Position numbers and translations under genes: made by a program. Positions 1 to 7,766 of a stretch of 11,662 bases of DNA are shown here, piece by piece. Each line of letters begins with the position of its first letter. The stretch's first letter is position 1. The notes beneath the pieces are model-generated. The model saw only the letters and a list, made by a program, of their open reading frames with translations. It was not told the DNA's origin and did no database searches. The stretch is from Rhynchonema sp. JSB1_4. Lineage: Eukaryota > Nematoda > Chromadorea > Monhysterida > Xyalidae. The stretch lies in NCBI GenBank assembly GCA_030248065.1, contig JASAMV010008872.1, forward strand, positions 1 through 11,662. The letters run 5' to 3'.

Positions 1-403
1 GCTTAACCACATGAAATTTCATTTCATTCGAAAATGTAGCCGTTTAGGCTTTCATTAGTGTATACGTGGGTTCATACCGACAATATATTTTAATGTCACT
101 TGGATTCCAGAGCAAAAAATCCATTTTCAATGGCGCAATGTGAATTGTCAAATGTGCATGCACTGTCCGTGATATGTCCGGAACTTGATTTTAGCATGTT
201 TTGATCAAATGTTTCATAAATCAGCTCATTACTCATCAAGCAATTAAATGACTTCTATATAATTTCCATATCCCATGCTTAGATATGTTTACTCCACGTT
301 TATTTTGGTCAACGTTCGCAATTGCCCTCCTGACCACATTGACGGTCCTTTTCACATTGATGGCGTTTTATCCACTGATGACATTCCTATGCTGATATGG
401 GAA

Positions 404-1051
404 TCATTTTTGTGTGCACTTGTGCGTGCCTCTGGCCGGACAAGGATATTTCTGTGCTTGTTGTTGTTTCGATTTTCTTTGACAGAGTGTTGCTTGAACC
501 GCGCGTTTGTTGCTTTTGTGCTTGTAACACATCACAATTACTGGCTGTGTGTTTGCATATACGTATACAGTAATCTCCTGAGCGCATGTCACGTCTGGTG
601 AAGTCAGGATCCGATATTTTATGTTTGCGCAGTTTTGCGCCGTGTTTTTTTTATTGTTTGCATGAAACGCGGGTTGAGCAAAAATTGCCACAACGCACAT
701 CATGATTGTTATACAACTCGCATGTTGTGGCATTTTTGATTGCGAGTGGTAATCTGGTTTTGCAAACCGTTGTATTGGTTCTGTATGTTCAAGTTCTGAT
801 TCCAATTCCTGTAATTCAGCGTCATCTGTGTTTGTGCCAATTTTTTGGCAAAGTATCAATAGCATAAACGCGTTGTCTAGTTTGCTGTGTGTGCCCGCGA
901 CCTCGGGCTCTTCCAAAACTGGGTGCGCCTCTGTGTGTTGTACCTCTGTAGTTTGATGTTGACAGGAAATTTGCGTTTCGTTGATTTTGATTCCAGATGT
1001 TTGATTGATAGTTGCGCAGACACGCATCAATAACGTTTTATCTCTCCGCAT
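404..1051 (-). CDS. Open frame downstream of gag with a hydrophobic segment (left copy), function unknown
   Basis: 215 codons starting inside the end of the gag-like frame. Residues 71-92 are acidic (DDAELQELESELEHTE). Residues 107-131 (MPQHASCITIMMCVVAIF...) are hydrophobic and resemble a signal peptide or transmembrane anchor, followed by a cysteine-bearing region (residues 141, 156, 175, 190, 204, 212). Such a layout would suit a membrane glycoprotein, but I recognise no family. The right-arm counterpart is broken into several frames by an extra A near 7951 and by ~30 nt that are deleted here (near 641), so the long frame on this arm may be partly fortuitous. Confidence 0.35.
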   Translation of the reverse strand: MRRDKTLLMRVCATINQTSGIKINETQISCQHQTTEVQHTEAHPVLEEPEVAGTHSKLDNAFMLLILCQKIGTNTDDAELQELESELEHTEPIQRFAKPDYHSQSKMPQHASCITIMMCVVAIFAQPAFHANNKKNTAQNCANIKYRILTSPDVTCAQEITVYVYANTQPVIVMCYKHKSNKRAVQATLCQRKSKQQQAQKYPCPARGTHKCTQK

Positions 1052-1619
1052 TGTGGTATGAAATGCTTATTTGAACCACACTGGTAACATGTATGCGAAC
1101 ATTGTTTGCACGGAAATTGTCTGCACGAAATCTGCTTGCATCTCTGGGACGAAATTAATCGCGTGTTTATTGTCGTGTGTTGTAGTGTCCACAACGACGG
1201 AAACGTGTGTGTATAGCGTATGCCACGAGCATTTGATTCAATTCCAAAAGGTCTGAGAAAACTTTTGTTTTTTGGTTTACCTCGGAAACTGTGTTTTTTT
1301 GAAATAACTAACTTTCGTGGGTGTACAGACACTGTTCGACTCAATTCGATTCGATTCCTTGCGTAGTTCCAATTTGAAAATTGTTTGTTTGTTTTCAAAT
1401 TGTTTGAAAATTAAATTTTCCACGTCGTCTGTTTTGAGTGTGGCAGGTGCTATGACACTCAGTGTTCTGGTGTTTGGGGTTGCGCGGTCAGGTGGTGGTA
1501 CCCCTGATGTGGTTTGTGCACAAGGTGCACCTCCTGTGGTTTACTGCTGGTTGGGAACGAGTGTTTACGGGTACAATTTGAGCTTTAAATAGACTCTCGA
1601 TTAGTCCAGCAGGTGCAAT
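1027..1619 (-). pseudogene. Gag-like remnant with CCHC zinc knuckle (left copy)
   Basis: Inverted counterpart of 7174-7766. The knuckle CYQCGSNKHFIPQC at 1048-1089 keeps all four metal ligands, with two neighbouring substitutions relative to the right copy. Here 1027-1398 is open as one 123-codon frame linking the basic stretch to the knuckle, so this arm lacks one of the right arm's frame breaks. In turn, the ATG that opens gag on the right is ATT here (near 1617-1619). Confidence 0.6.
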
Positions 1620-1695
1620 AGTGTGATTCAATGATTGCGAAGTGATTCAAATTTGATTTGAGGCGTTAATCAACACAGAGGTGTGCGATCACCAT

Positions 1696-1943
1696 TGTAA
1701 CTTCGTTACAGCAAAGTTTGACAACGGGTTTCACATGTACCTTTTATTGGGGGGTCACTAACTCTACATAAACAGAATGACAACTAAAATACGCAAAGAG
1801 CTCTAATATACAATGTTAGGCGGAGTCTATGTAAGTACTTATTGGTTACGGGCTCACTGACTGACTAAAGTGCATGGTACATACATAATACACTATAGGT
1901 ATACATACTAACGCACAGTGTGGACTACAGTAACCAAGTTACA
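1696..1943 (-). repeat. LTR of the Gypsy element (left-arm copy)
   Basis: Exact-length inverted counterpart (248 nt) of 6850-7097 with the same TGTAAC/GTTACA ends and the polyadenylation signal at 1743-1748 on the minus strand. Differences from the right copy are a few substitutions, for example around 1727-1732. Confidence 0.65.
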
Positions 1944-1977
1944 TGTCCCTTTTTACCCTACATTGTCATGATTACAG

Positions 1978-3123
1978 GCATGCTGAAGAGTCAGCGTCCG
2001 GAAGAGTGTTCAACTTCCAAGAAGAGCTGGTCAAATACTGCAAGATGGTGTGAAAATTCTGCGTCAAGACAAGTCATCCTCAAATCATCACCGAGAACTT
2101 CCAAGACATCAAGGATCGTCCATATCATGGTTAGTTCTGTTCCTTGTCTCTTCATTTTGCCGTTTTTTCACTTCATTATTAGCAGGACTCATCAAATGCC
2201 GCGTGCTGCCACCCCAACATCTACTACATCCCGTATTGCCCAATCGTATGGACAAGAAATTGCTTTTTTAATCTTTGTCGTGCATGTACCAACCTTCGTT
2301 TCAATGGTGAATGTTCACACACGCCTGAGGAACGTTCATTCTGGGGTGCATGGGCAAGCTGTGAACTGTACAAGGCCATGGACATGGGATATGAAGTTCT
2401 GGAACAAGGGGAGGTAAGTAAGACTTCATTTTTTTTCACGAACAAATCTTAATGCTTCAGACTTTCAGGTCTACCATTACTCTGAATGGGAACAGTATGA
2501 TCCGGCAAAGGGCAACGGCGGCTTGTTCACGGAGTGGATCAACTGTTTTCTCAAAATCAAACAAGAAGCCTCAGGCTGGCCAGATTGGGTCAAGACGGAT
2601 GAAGACAAACAGACTTACATCAAACAGTACAAGGACAGGGAAGGGATTTACCTGGACATTGACAAATTCGCGTACAATGGCGGTCTCAGGATGCAGGCAA
2701 AACTGATGTTGAATTCATTCTGGGGTTTGTTTGCTTATCAGTTTGTATATTAACCCTAACTCAAAACATAAGATGTTTCGGGAAAATTTGGACAGCGCTC
2801 GGACATGACAAAGACGGAATACCTCAAGGATTCAGCCAAGTACCTGAAACTGATGCTGGATGACACGGTTCAGGTGACCGGAATTCTAGAAGTGCATGAC
2901 CAAATGATGGCTGTGACCTACCGTTCGCTAGAAGAGTTCGTCATTGAACTAGAGGTAACTTATTTAACTTTATTGTTCATTGAGCAAATCTAAACTAATT
3001 TCGTTTCAGAATGCAAATCCAAATTGTGCTGGGAGCTAGGCTGGTTACTTACGAAGTGGGATGTGCTTAAGAAGATCGGTTGGTTGTTTTGTGCTTTCAT
3101 GGAACGAAACTAACACGCGTGTG
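1978..3123 (+). pseudogene. Family B DNA polymerase (Polinton polB) remnant, left copy
   Basis: C-terminal part of a Polinton-type DNA polymerase B, which would copy the element's own DNA. Exons inferred from GT/AG signals and reading frame are 1978-2129, 2186-2413, 2469-2724, 2782-2954 and 3010-3123. Visible pieces are the exonuclease-III-like YC region near 2035, a segment typical of the stretch just after palm motif A (LIKCRVLPP, exon 2), a C-x2-C...C-x-H cluster, and motif B (KLMLNSFWG, near 2700-2724). Lesions specific to this copy: one extra base in the T run near 2266-2272 that shifts exon 2 out of frame; the 3' splice site at 2780-2781 is GG instead of AG; the last exon has lost palm motif C and soon meets a stop. 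Motif A is absent, as in the right copy. Confidence 0.85.
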
Positions 3124-3649
3124 ACTAGTGCGTGCTTGGGCGTGGGAAAGTCAAAATGCTGCTGTTGTCTGCCCGCAAATTATGTACGCCGCGGACACTA
3201 GTGCAGCTACCCCTTTCGGAATGTACTGTATCTCCAAATACGGGACTTGAGTGTGCGAATGTACCTCTCAACAATTGCCATTGACACGGGACGTACTGTA
3301 CTGTGTTGAATATGACGCTTCGACACGAAAGGCTCTCTAAAACTCTAAGCTCTGTCTGTTGTCAGAACAAGGTTTCGTCTGTTTCTGAATATGTGATCAA
3401 AGCCTCTGCGACTTCTTCTGGCTTATTTGCTAGGCCACGTGCAAAAACAAACCGACTTAGAAATCAATGAATATAAATATAAATAACACTATGTTTGTCT
3501 TTAGCTGGTGTAACGCATGTCGCTTGCATTGTGCATCTAATCAGCTGTTAGTTATTGCGTTTGAATTTGTGAGTAGCGGCTTATGACGTGTATAGTCTCT
3601 TGTTTTGACAAAAATTTCCGCATTGTTCCAAATAACTTTTATTTTTCTC
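3124..3649 (-). pseudogene. Polinton integrase, left copy, heavily deleted
   Basis: Reverse-complement counterpart of the right integrase. Matching blocks include the segment around the second catalytic Asp and the KPEEVAEA-type block near 3405-3440, but dozens of 1-5-nt deletions destroy the reading frame. Relative to the right copy almost every difference is a loss of bases and very few are substitutions. Where the right copy has an extra A (5274-5275), this copy keeps the in-frame form (near 3434). The inner end fades out at about 3649, before any start codon can be named. It cannot encode a protein as it stands. Confidence 0.8.
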
Positions 3650-3920
3650 CTCTTGCATTAGAAAAAAGAATCAACAAGCAAAAAACTAGGGCTAGACAAA
3701 CTGTAAACACGTCTTCAGCTGATCCTCCATTTACTTACTCTCCAAGGACTCCACCGCACTGGGGGCTTCCTTTGCCGAAAAATTCTGGGTTTAGGCACTT
3801 TTCAGAAGAAACTGGAGTTTTTATAGCTACGACTGTGCAGCGGTGACTGCATGGGTTTGAAAGATGGCCGGGAGATTGTTGAGCAGGAGTTTGAGAATTA
3901 CGTGCTGCGACAATTGGTCT
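3650..3920. other. Spacer stretch with no recognisable gene
   Basis: This is the part of the unpaired spacer beyond the end of the 3921-4513 gene. A plus-strand frame stays open over 3583-3846, but its first third is antisense to the integrase remnant. A minus-strand frame near 3740-3815 (containing FFGKGSPQCGGVLGE) ends in GAGAGTAAGTA, which resembles a 5' splice site. It could be a short exon of a lost gene, but I recognise no family. No repeat, RNA gene or promoter can be supported. Confidence 0.4.
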
Positions 3921-4513
3921 CTATACTGGAGATGCAACAGGCTCAGTTGAACGATTCAGTAAATCCTTGTTTGTTATTAAAGTTCTAGGAGCATTGTTTT
4001 CAATCATAGCAGTTCCAAATTCACGCCAACCAGTTGGGCTATCACTGTTTAGTTTTCCAGGTTTCACAAACGTGTGAATAAGATCAATGACATTAGAAAC
4101 GGAATTTTCTCTCCTTTATAAATAATTTCATTCAGGTCATTCCACTTTAGATGTGGATTACGATTAGCAAAATCTGGGAGAGTCTTGGCCTTGCTGTTCA
4201 GTTCATTGTGTAGGTTCAAAGTTATGTCACTTTTAAGCTGGGAGTACTCATCTTCAGTTGGCGTCAGCTGCATGGAAGGACGCACTTCATTGTTGCGAAG
4301 TTTTGTGTACTGCCTTAGCACTTGTTGATACCGCACTGCCTTTTCCTCAGGGACCAGTTTCCTGTCTTCCAAGATCTGTTTGAGTTGTTCATCAAGGCGA
4401 CCAAGCTCCACAATAGGTGTATCAGAAGTCAGCTGTCGTTCCTGGCGCTGCCGTTGAATCAGACGGTCAATCAAGTTTGAGGGCACTAGGGCCATTTTGC
4501 GGACGTGATCCAT
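3921..4513 (-). pseudogene. Conserved uncharacterised Polinton-linked protein, one frameshift
   Basis: From the ATG at 4513, 149 codons stay open: MDHVRKMALVPSNLIDRL, a charged helical region with a LDEQLKQILEDRKL block and a RYQQVLRQY block (residues about 40-72), then a KWNDLNEI block before the frame ends at 4064. The coding pattern continues in another frame from about 4097 to the stop at 3921-3923, with DLIHTFVKPGK and a PTGWREFG...NNAPRTLIT region. From memory, proteins with this layout (MALVP-like start, LDEEMKQIL-like helix, C-terminal P-x-G-W and N-x-P-x-x-LI) recur beside integrase and pX-like genes in cnidarian and other invertebrate Polinton-type loci; no function is known to me. 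One missing base near 4096-4101 explains the break. It lies 2 nt downstream of the pX-like gene, suggesting a shared transcript. Confidence 0.6.
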
Positions 4514-4515
4514 AA

Positions 4516-4968
4516 TTACTTAATCAAAGCATTAAGCAGTGCTATGACAGGACCAAGAATATACGGAAGAAACCCGCCTCTCTGTGACACTATTTCCTTC
4601 TTGGCGTTAAGTGGAACTTTCCTGTCAGCAAGTTTGCGTAAAGTCCCTTGATGCCGTTTCAACTTTGATTTGGCTGTGTTGTTCAATGTTACGGTGCCAA
4701 GCAAGACGTTCTTGATTACTTCACAAAGTGCTAATAGCAAATCCTTGTCACCTTTTGAAAAAATAGCTTTCCGAATATGAGGCTTGGCTTTACTTAGCAC
4801 CACAAGTGTTGTTGTGTGTCTTTGAGAGACGAACAGCACCAAATTCCAATACACAGAATATATTGCCGAATTTTCGACACTCAATAGTGTCCTCGTCAGG
4901 GCTAAAATCAACAAAAAGAGAGATAGGAACCGGTTGTCACAAGACATCATTTCAGAAAACGCAAACAA
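4516..4968 (-). CDS. Adenovirus pX-like small core protein of Polinton/adintovirus type
   Basis: The 150-codon open frame contains, from about residue 58 on, a sequence typical of small pX-like proteins in Polintons and adintoviruses: a KAKPHIRKAI block, a DKDLLLALCE block, a lysine/arginine-rich stretch (KSKLKRHQGTLRKLADRK), then QRGGFLPYILGPVIALLNAL as a hydrophobic C-terminus. In adenoviruses pX/mu is a DNA-condensing core protein; the same role here is inference. Residues 1 to about 55 are hydrophobic, look unlike the family and overlap the upstream flank of the integrase on the other strand, so the true start is probably internal or in a missing exon; no ATG lies just before the conserved part. 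The next gene on the strand starts 2 nt after this stop. No frame damage in the conserved part. It sits in the unpaired spacer, so there is one copy. Confidence 0.7.
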   Translation of the reverse strand: MFAFSEMMSCDNRFLSLFLLILALTRTLLSVENSAIYSVYWNLVLFVSQRHTTTLVVLSKAKPHIRKAIFSKGDKDLLLALCEVIKNVLLGTVTLNNTAKSKLKRHQGTLRKLADRKVPLNAKKEIVSQRGGFLPYILGPVIALLNALIK

Positions 4969-5034
4969 GGTGCAAAACAGTCAGATAAACAAGTGGCATT
5001 TTGATACAGATATTGGCTATTGTTGGGTTTCAGT

Positions 5035-5527
5035 GAGAAAAATAAAAGTTATGTTGGAACAAGTGCGGAAATTTTTGTCAAAACAAGAGACTTATACACG
5101 TCATAAGCCGCTACGTCACAAATTCAAACGCAATGTAACTAGAACAGCTGGATTAGATGCACAATGGCAAGCGGACATGGCTGATTTACACCAGCTAAAG
5201 ACAAACATAGTGGTTATGTGTATATTGTTATATTCATTGATGTTCTAAGTCGGTTTGTTTTTGCACGTGGCCTAAGCAAATAAGCCAGAAGAAGTCGCAG
5301 AGGCTTTGGATCACATAATTCAAGAAACAGGACGGAAACCTTGGGTTCTGACAACAGACAGAGGCTTAGAGTTTGTAGGAGAGCCATTTCAAGAGTGTCC
5401 GAAGCGTCATTATATTCAACACAAGTACAGTACGTCGCCGGATGTCAAGTGCGCAATTGTTGAGAGGTACATTCGCACACTCAAGTCCCGTATTTGGAGA
5501 TACAGTACATTTCCAGGAAAGGGGTAG
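5035..5527 (+). pseudogene. Retroviral-type integrase (Polinton DDE), right copy, two frameshifts
   Basis: Catalytic core of the DDE integrase found in Polintons, which would insert element DNA into the host chromosome. An open frame is already running at 4934, but family-like sequence starts only at about 5035 (VRKFLSKQETYTRHKP, 5066-5113). The three acidic residues are visible: Asp in QWQAD at 5174-5176, Asp in TTDRG at 5357-5359, and Glu in VERYIRTLK at 5462-5464; the last two are separated by 34 residues, as in other members of this family. A frameshift near 5205 and another at the AA of 5274-5275 put the middle beta-strand region (IVIFIDVLSRFVF, 5221-5259) in a second frame. The left copy lacks the extra A at the second site, so that insertion is private to this arm. 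The stop at 5525 and divergent downstream sequence leave the C-terminal domain unrecognised. Confidence 0.85.
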
Positions 5528-5615
5528 CTGCACTAGTGTCACGCGGGCGTACGATTAATTTGCGGGCAGTACTTAACAGGCAGCATTTTGTGACTTTCCC
5601 ACGCCCAAGCACGCA

Positions 5616-6815
5616 CTAGGTCACACGCGTGTGATTTAAGTATTCGTTCGCAAAGTGAAAGGTCACAAAACAACCAACCGAGTCTGTGTTCATGTAAAGA
5701 ACACGATCACCAAGCGGTTCCAGGTACGAGTAGAGTTTCAACCGAGCCTGAGCTGTCACCCAAGCAGCAATTGTGGGATTTGCATTCTGAAACGAAATTA
5801 GTTTAGATTTGCTCAATGAACAATAAAGTTAAATAAGTTACCTCTAGTTCAATGACGAACTCTTCTAGCGAACGGTAGGTCACAGCCATCATTTGGTCAT
5901 GTACTTCTAGAATTCCGGTCACCTGAACCGTGTCATCCAGCATCAGTTTCAGGTACTTGGCTGAATCCTTGAAGTATTCCGTCTTTGTCATGTCCGAGCG
6001 CTGTCCAAATTTTCCTGAAACATCTTATGTTTTGAGTTGGGCTTAATATACAAACTGATAAGCAAACAAACCCCAGAATGAATTCAACATCAGTTTTGCC
6101 AGCATCCTGAGACCGCCATTGTACGCGATTTTGTCAATGTCCAGGTCAATCCCTTCCCTGTCCTTGTACTGTTTGATGTAAGTCTGTTTGTCTTCATCCG
6201 TCTTGACCCAATCTGGCCAGCCTGAGGCTTCTTGTTTGATTTTGAGAAAACAGTTGATGTACTCCGTGAACAAGCCGCCGTTGCCCTTTGCCGGATCATA
6301 CTGTTCCCATTCAGGGTAATGGTAGACCTGAAAGTCTGAAGCATTAAGATTTGTTCGTGAAAAAATGAAGTCTTACTTACCTCCCCAAGTTCCAGAACTT
6401 CATATCCCATGTCCATGGCCTTGTACAGTTCACAGCTTGCCCATGCACCCCAGAATGAACGTTCCTCAGGCGTGTGTGAACATTCACCATTGAAACGAAG
6501 GTTGGCACATGCGCGACAAAGATGGAAAAGCAATTTCTTGTCCATGCGATTGGGCAAAACGTGATGTAGTAGATGTTGGGGTGGCAGCACGCGGCATTTG
6601 ATGAGTCCTGCAAATAATGAAGTGAAAAAACGTCAAAATGAAGAGAAAGGGATCAGAACTAACCATGATATGGACGATCCTTGATGTCTTGGAAGTTCTC
6701 GGTGATGATTTGAGGATGACTTGTCTTGACGCAGAATTTTCACACCATCTTGCAGTATTTGACCAGCTCTTCTTGGAAGTTGAACACTCTTCCGGACGCT
6801 GACTCTTCAGCATGC
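5616..6815 (-). pseudogene. Family B DNA polymerase (Polinton polB) remnant, right copy
   Basis: Same gene as the left copy and better preserved. Exons on the minus strand: 6664-6815, 6382-6607 (donor just below, near 6380), 6072-6327, 5842-6014 and 5616-5786; introns are 53-57 nt with GT...AG ends. Motif B (KLMLNSFWG) ends exon 3 and its glycine codon is split by the intron. The last exon carries a conserved QARLKLYSYL stretch and then palm motif C as YMNTDS, where the family has YxDTDS; the first metal-binding Asp is Asn. The N-terminal part is missing upstream of the LTR at 6850. A large internal deletion joins the Exo III region directly to sequence that normally follows motif A. Exon 1 also contains an in-frame stop. 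The gene ends tail-to-tail with the integrase about 90 nt away. Predicted inactive. Confidence 0.88.
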
Positions 6816-6849
6816 CTGTAATCATGACAATGTAGGGTAAAAAGGGACA

Positions 6850-7097
6850 TGTAACTTGGTTACTGTAGTCCACACTGTGCGTTAGTATGTATACCTATAT
6901 TGTATTATGTATGTACCATGCACTTTAGTCAGTCAGTGAGCCCGTAACCAATAAGTACTTACATAGACTCCGCCTAACATTGTATATTAGAGCTCTTTGC
7001 GTATTTTAGTTGTCATTCTGTTTATGTAGAGTTAGTGACCCCCCAATAAAAGGTACATGTGAATAACGTTGTCAAACTTTGCTGTAACGAAGTTACA
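6850..7097 (+). repeat. 5' LTR of the Gypsy element (right copy)
   Basis: The segment begins TGTAAC and ends GTTACA, the usual TG...CA form for Gypsy LTRs, and is followed two bases later by TGGTGATCGCACACC, in the position expected for a tRNA primer binding site (no tRNA could be matched with confidence). It contains AATAAA at 7045-7050, 47 nt before its end, and an AT-rich TGTATATTAG near 6981 that may serve as a TATA-type element. Both ends carry the small palindrome GTAAC-N3-GTTAC. The next possible gag ATG is at 7174. The 3' LTR, whose identity would prove this call, is outside the window. Confidence 0.65.
7045..7050 (+). promoter_or_regulatory. Polyadenylation signal in the LTR
   Basis: AATAAA within the LTR, 47 nt before its 3' end, where R-region polyadenylation signals of LTR elements lie. 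The inverted copy is at 1743-1748. Confidence 0.45.
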
Positions 7098-7173
7098 ATG
7101 GTGATCGCACACCTCTGTGTTGATTAACGCCTCAAATCAAATTTGAATCACTTCGCAATCATTGAATCACACT

Positions 7174-7766
7174 ATGGCACCTGCTGGACCAATCGAGAGT
7201 TTATTTAAAGCTCAAATTGTACCCGTAAACACTCGTTCCCAAACAGCAGTAAACCACAGGAGGTGCACCTTGTGCACAAACCACATCAGGGGTACCACCA
7301 CCTGACCGCGCAACCCCAAACACCAGAACACTGAGTGTCATAGCACCTGCCACACTCAAAACAGACGACGTGGAAAATTTAATTTTCAAACAATTTGAAA
7401 ACAAACAAACAATTTTCAAATTGGAACTACGCAAGGAATCGAATCGAATTGAGTCGAACAGTGTCTGTACACCACGAAAGTTAGTTATAACAAAAAAACA
7501 CAGCTTCCGAGGTAAACCAAAAAAACAAAAGTTTTCTCAGACCTTTTGGAATTGAATCAAATGCTCGTGGCATACGCTATACACACACGTTTCCGTCGTT
7601 GTGGACACTACAACACACGACAATAAACACGCGATTAATTTCGTCCCAGAGATGCAAGCAGATTTCGTGCAGACAATTTCCGTGCAAACAATGTTCGCAT
7701 ACATGTTACCAGTGTGGTTCAAATCAGCATTTCATATCACAATGCGGAGAGATAAAACGTTATTGA
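7174..7766 (+). pseudogene. Gag-like remnant with CCHC zinc knuckle (right copy)
   Basis: Structural nucleocapsid-type gene of the Gypsy element. An ATG at 7174 opens 43 codons (MAPAGPIESLFK...), followed in a second frame by 7253-7555, a Pro/Thr-rich then Lys-rich stretch (KPKKQKF near the end). A third frame carries CYQCGSNQHFISQC at 7704-7745, a perfect C-x2-C-x4-H-x4-C knuckle of the nucleic-acid-binding kind found in Gag. The frame stops at 7764-7766. Three frames in under 600 nt mean frameshifts, and ~195 codons is short for a Gypsy Gag, so internal loss is likely. Confidence 0.65.

Larger units (their letters stand above)
1..1943 (-). mobile_element. 5' part of the same Gypsy element, left-arm copy
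   Basis: Inverted duplicate of 6850-8817: LTR at 1696-1943, gag-like remnant 1027-1619, and the sequence downstream of it to base 1. Because polB and LTR are joined at the same base in both arms (35 nt from the polB 3' splice site), this is a duplicated piece of one insertion and not a second independent insertion. The rest of the element, if it exists, lies left of the window. Confidence 0.85.
1..3649 (+). repeat. Left arm of a very long inverted repeat
   Basis: This segment is the reverse complement of 5035-8817. Base 1 pairs with base 8817, so the arm may begin before the window. Landmarks pair throughout: the LTR at 1696-1943 with 6850-7097, the CCHC-knuckle codons at 1048-1089 with 7704-7745, and polB exons at 1978-3009 with 5787-6815. 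The outer part (1-3009 against 5787-8817) differs in length by only 22 nt, mostly through one ~30-nt deletion near 641. The inner part (3010-3649, 640 nt) pairs with 752 nt on the right and is full of 1-5-nt deletions. The inner boundary is placed where matching stops, at about 3649. Confidence 0.95.
1944..6849. mobile_element. Polinton/Maverick (adintovirus-like) element remnant, inverted-duplicated
   Basis: Between the two inward-facing LTR edges lie only Polinton-type genes: polB twice (convergent), integrase twice, and once each a pX-like protein and a conserved uncharacterised protein. In animal genomes the combination of family B polymerase, retroviral-type integrase and pX-like protein is diagnostic of Polintons/Mavericks and the related adintoviruses. 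No FtsK/HerA-like packaging ATPase, adenain-type protease, hexon-like major capsid or penton protein is visible, so the element is incomplete. Its terminal inverted repeats and target duplications are also not visible. The layout is a rearranged remnant rather than a standard element; the limits given are those of the recognisable genes bounded by the LTRs. Confidence 0.75.

Noticed and set aside
275..601. Plus-strand 108-codon frame
   Set aside because: Antisense to the open frame at 404-1051 and with no recognisable features; its right-arm mirror is shorter.
1920..2417. 165-codon plus-strand frame across the left polB start
   Set aside because: It reads through LTR edge, introns and exons in a frame other than that of the polymerase motifs.
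3583..3846. 87-codon plus-strand frame in the spacer
   Set aside because: Its first third is antisense integrase sequence, so the frame crosses the repeat boundary; the remainder matches no family I know.
6090..6590. 166-codon minus-strand frame in the right polB
   Set aside because: It contains the true exon 2 residues but runs through an intron and then reads exon 3 in the wrong frame.
7099..7113. tRNA primer binding site TGGTGATCGCACACC
   Set aside because: The position is right but I could not match it to the 3' end of any specific tRNA, so it is mentioned only as LTR support.
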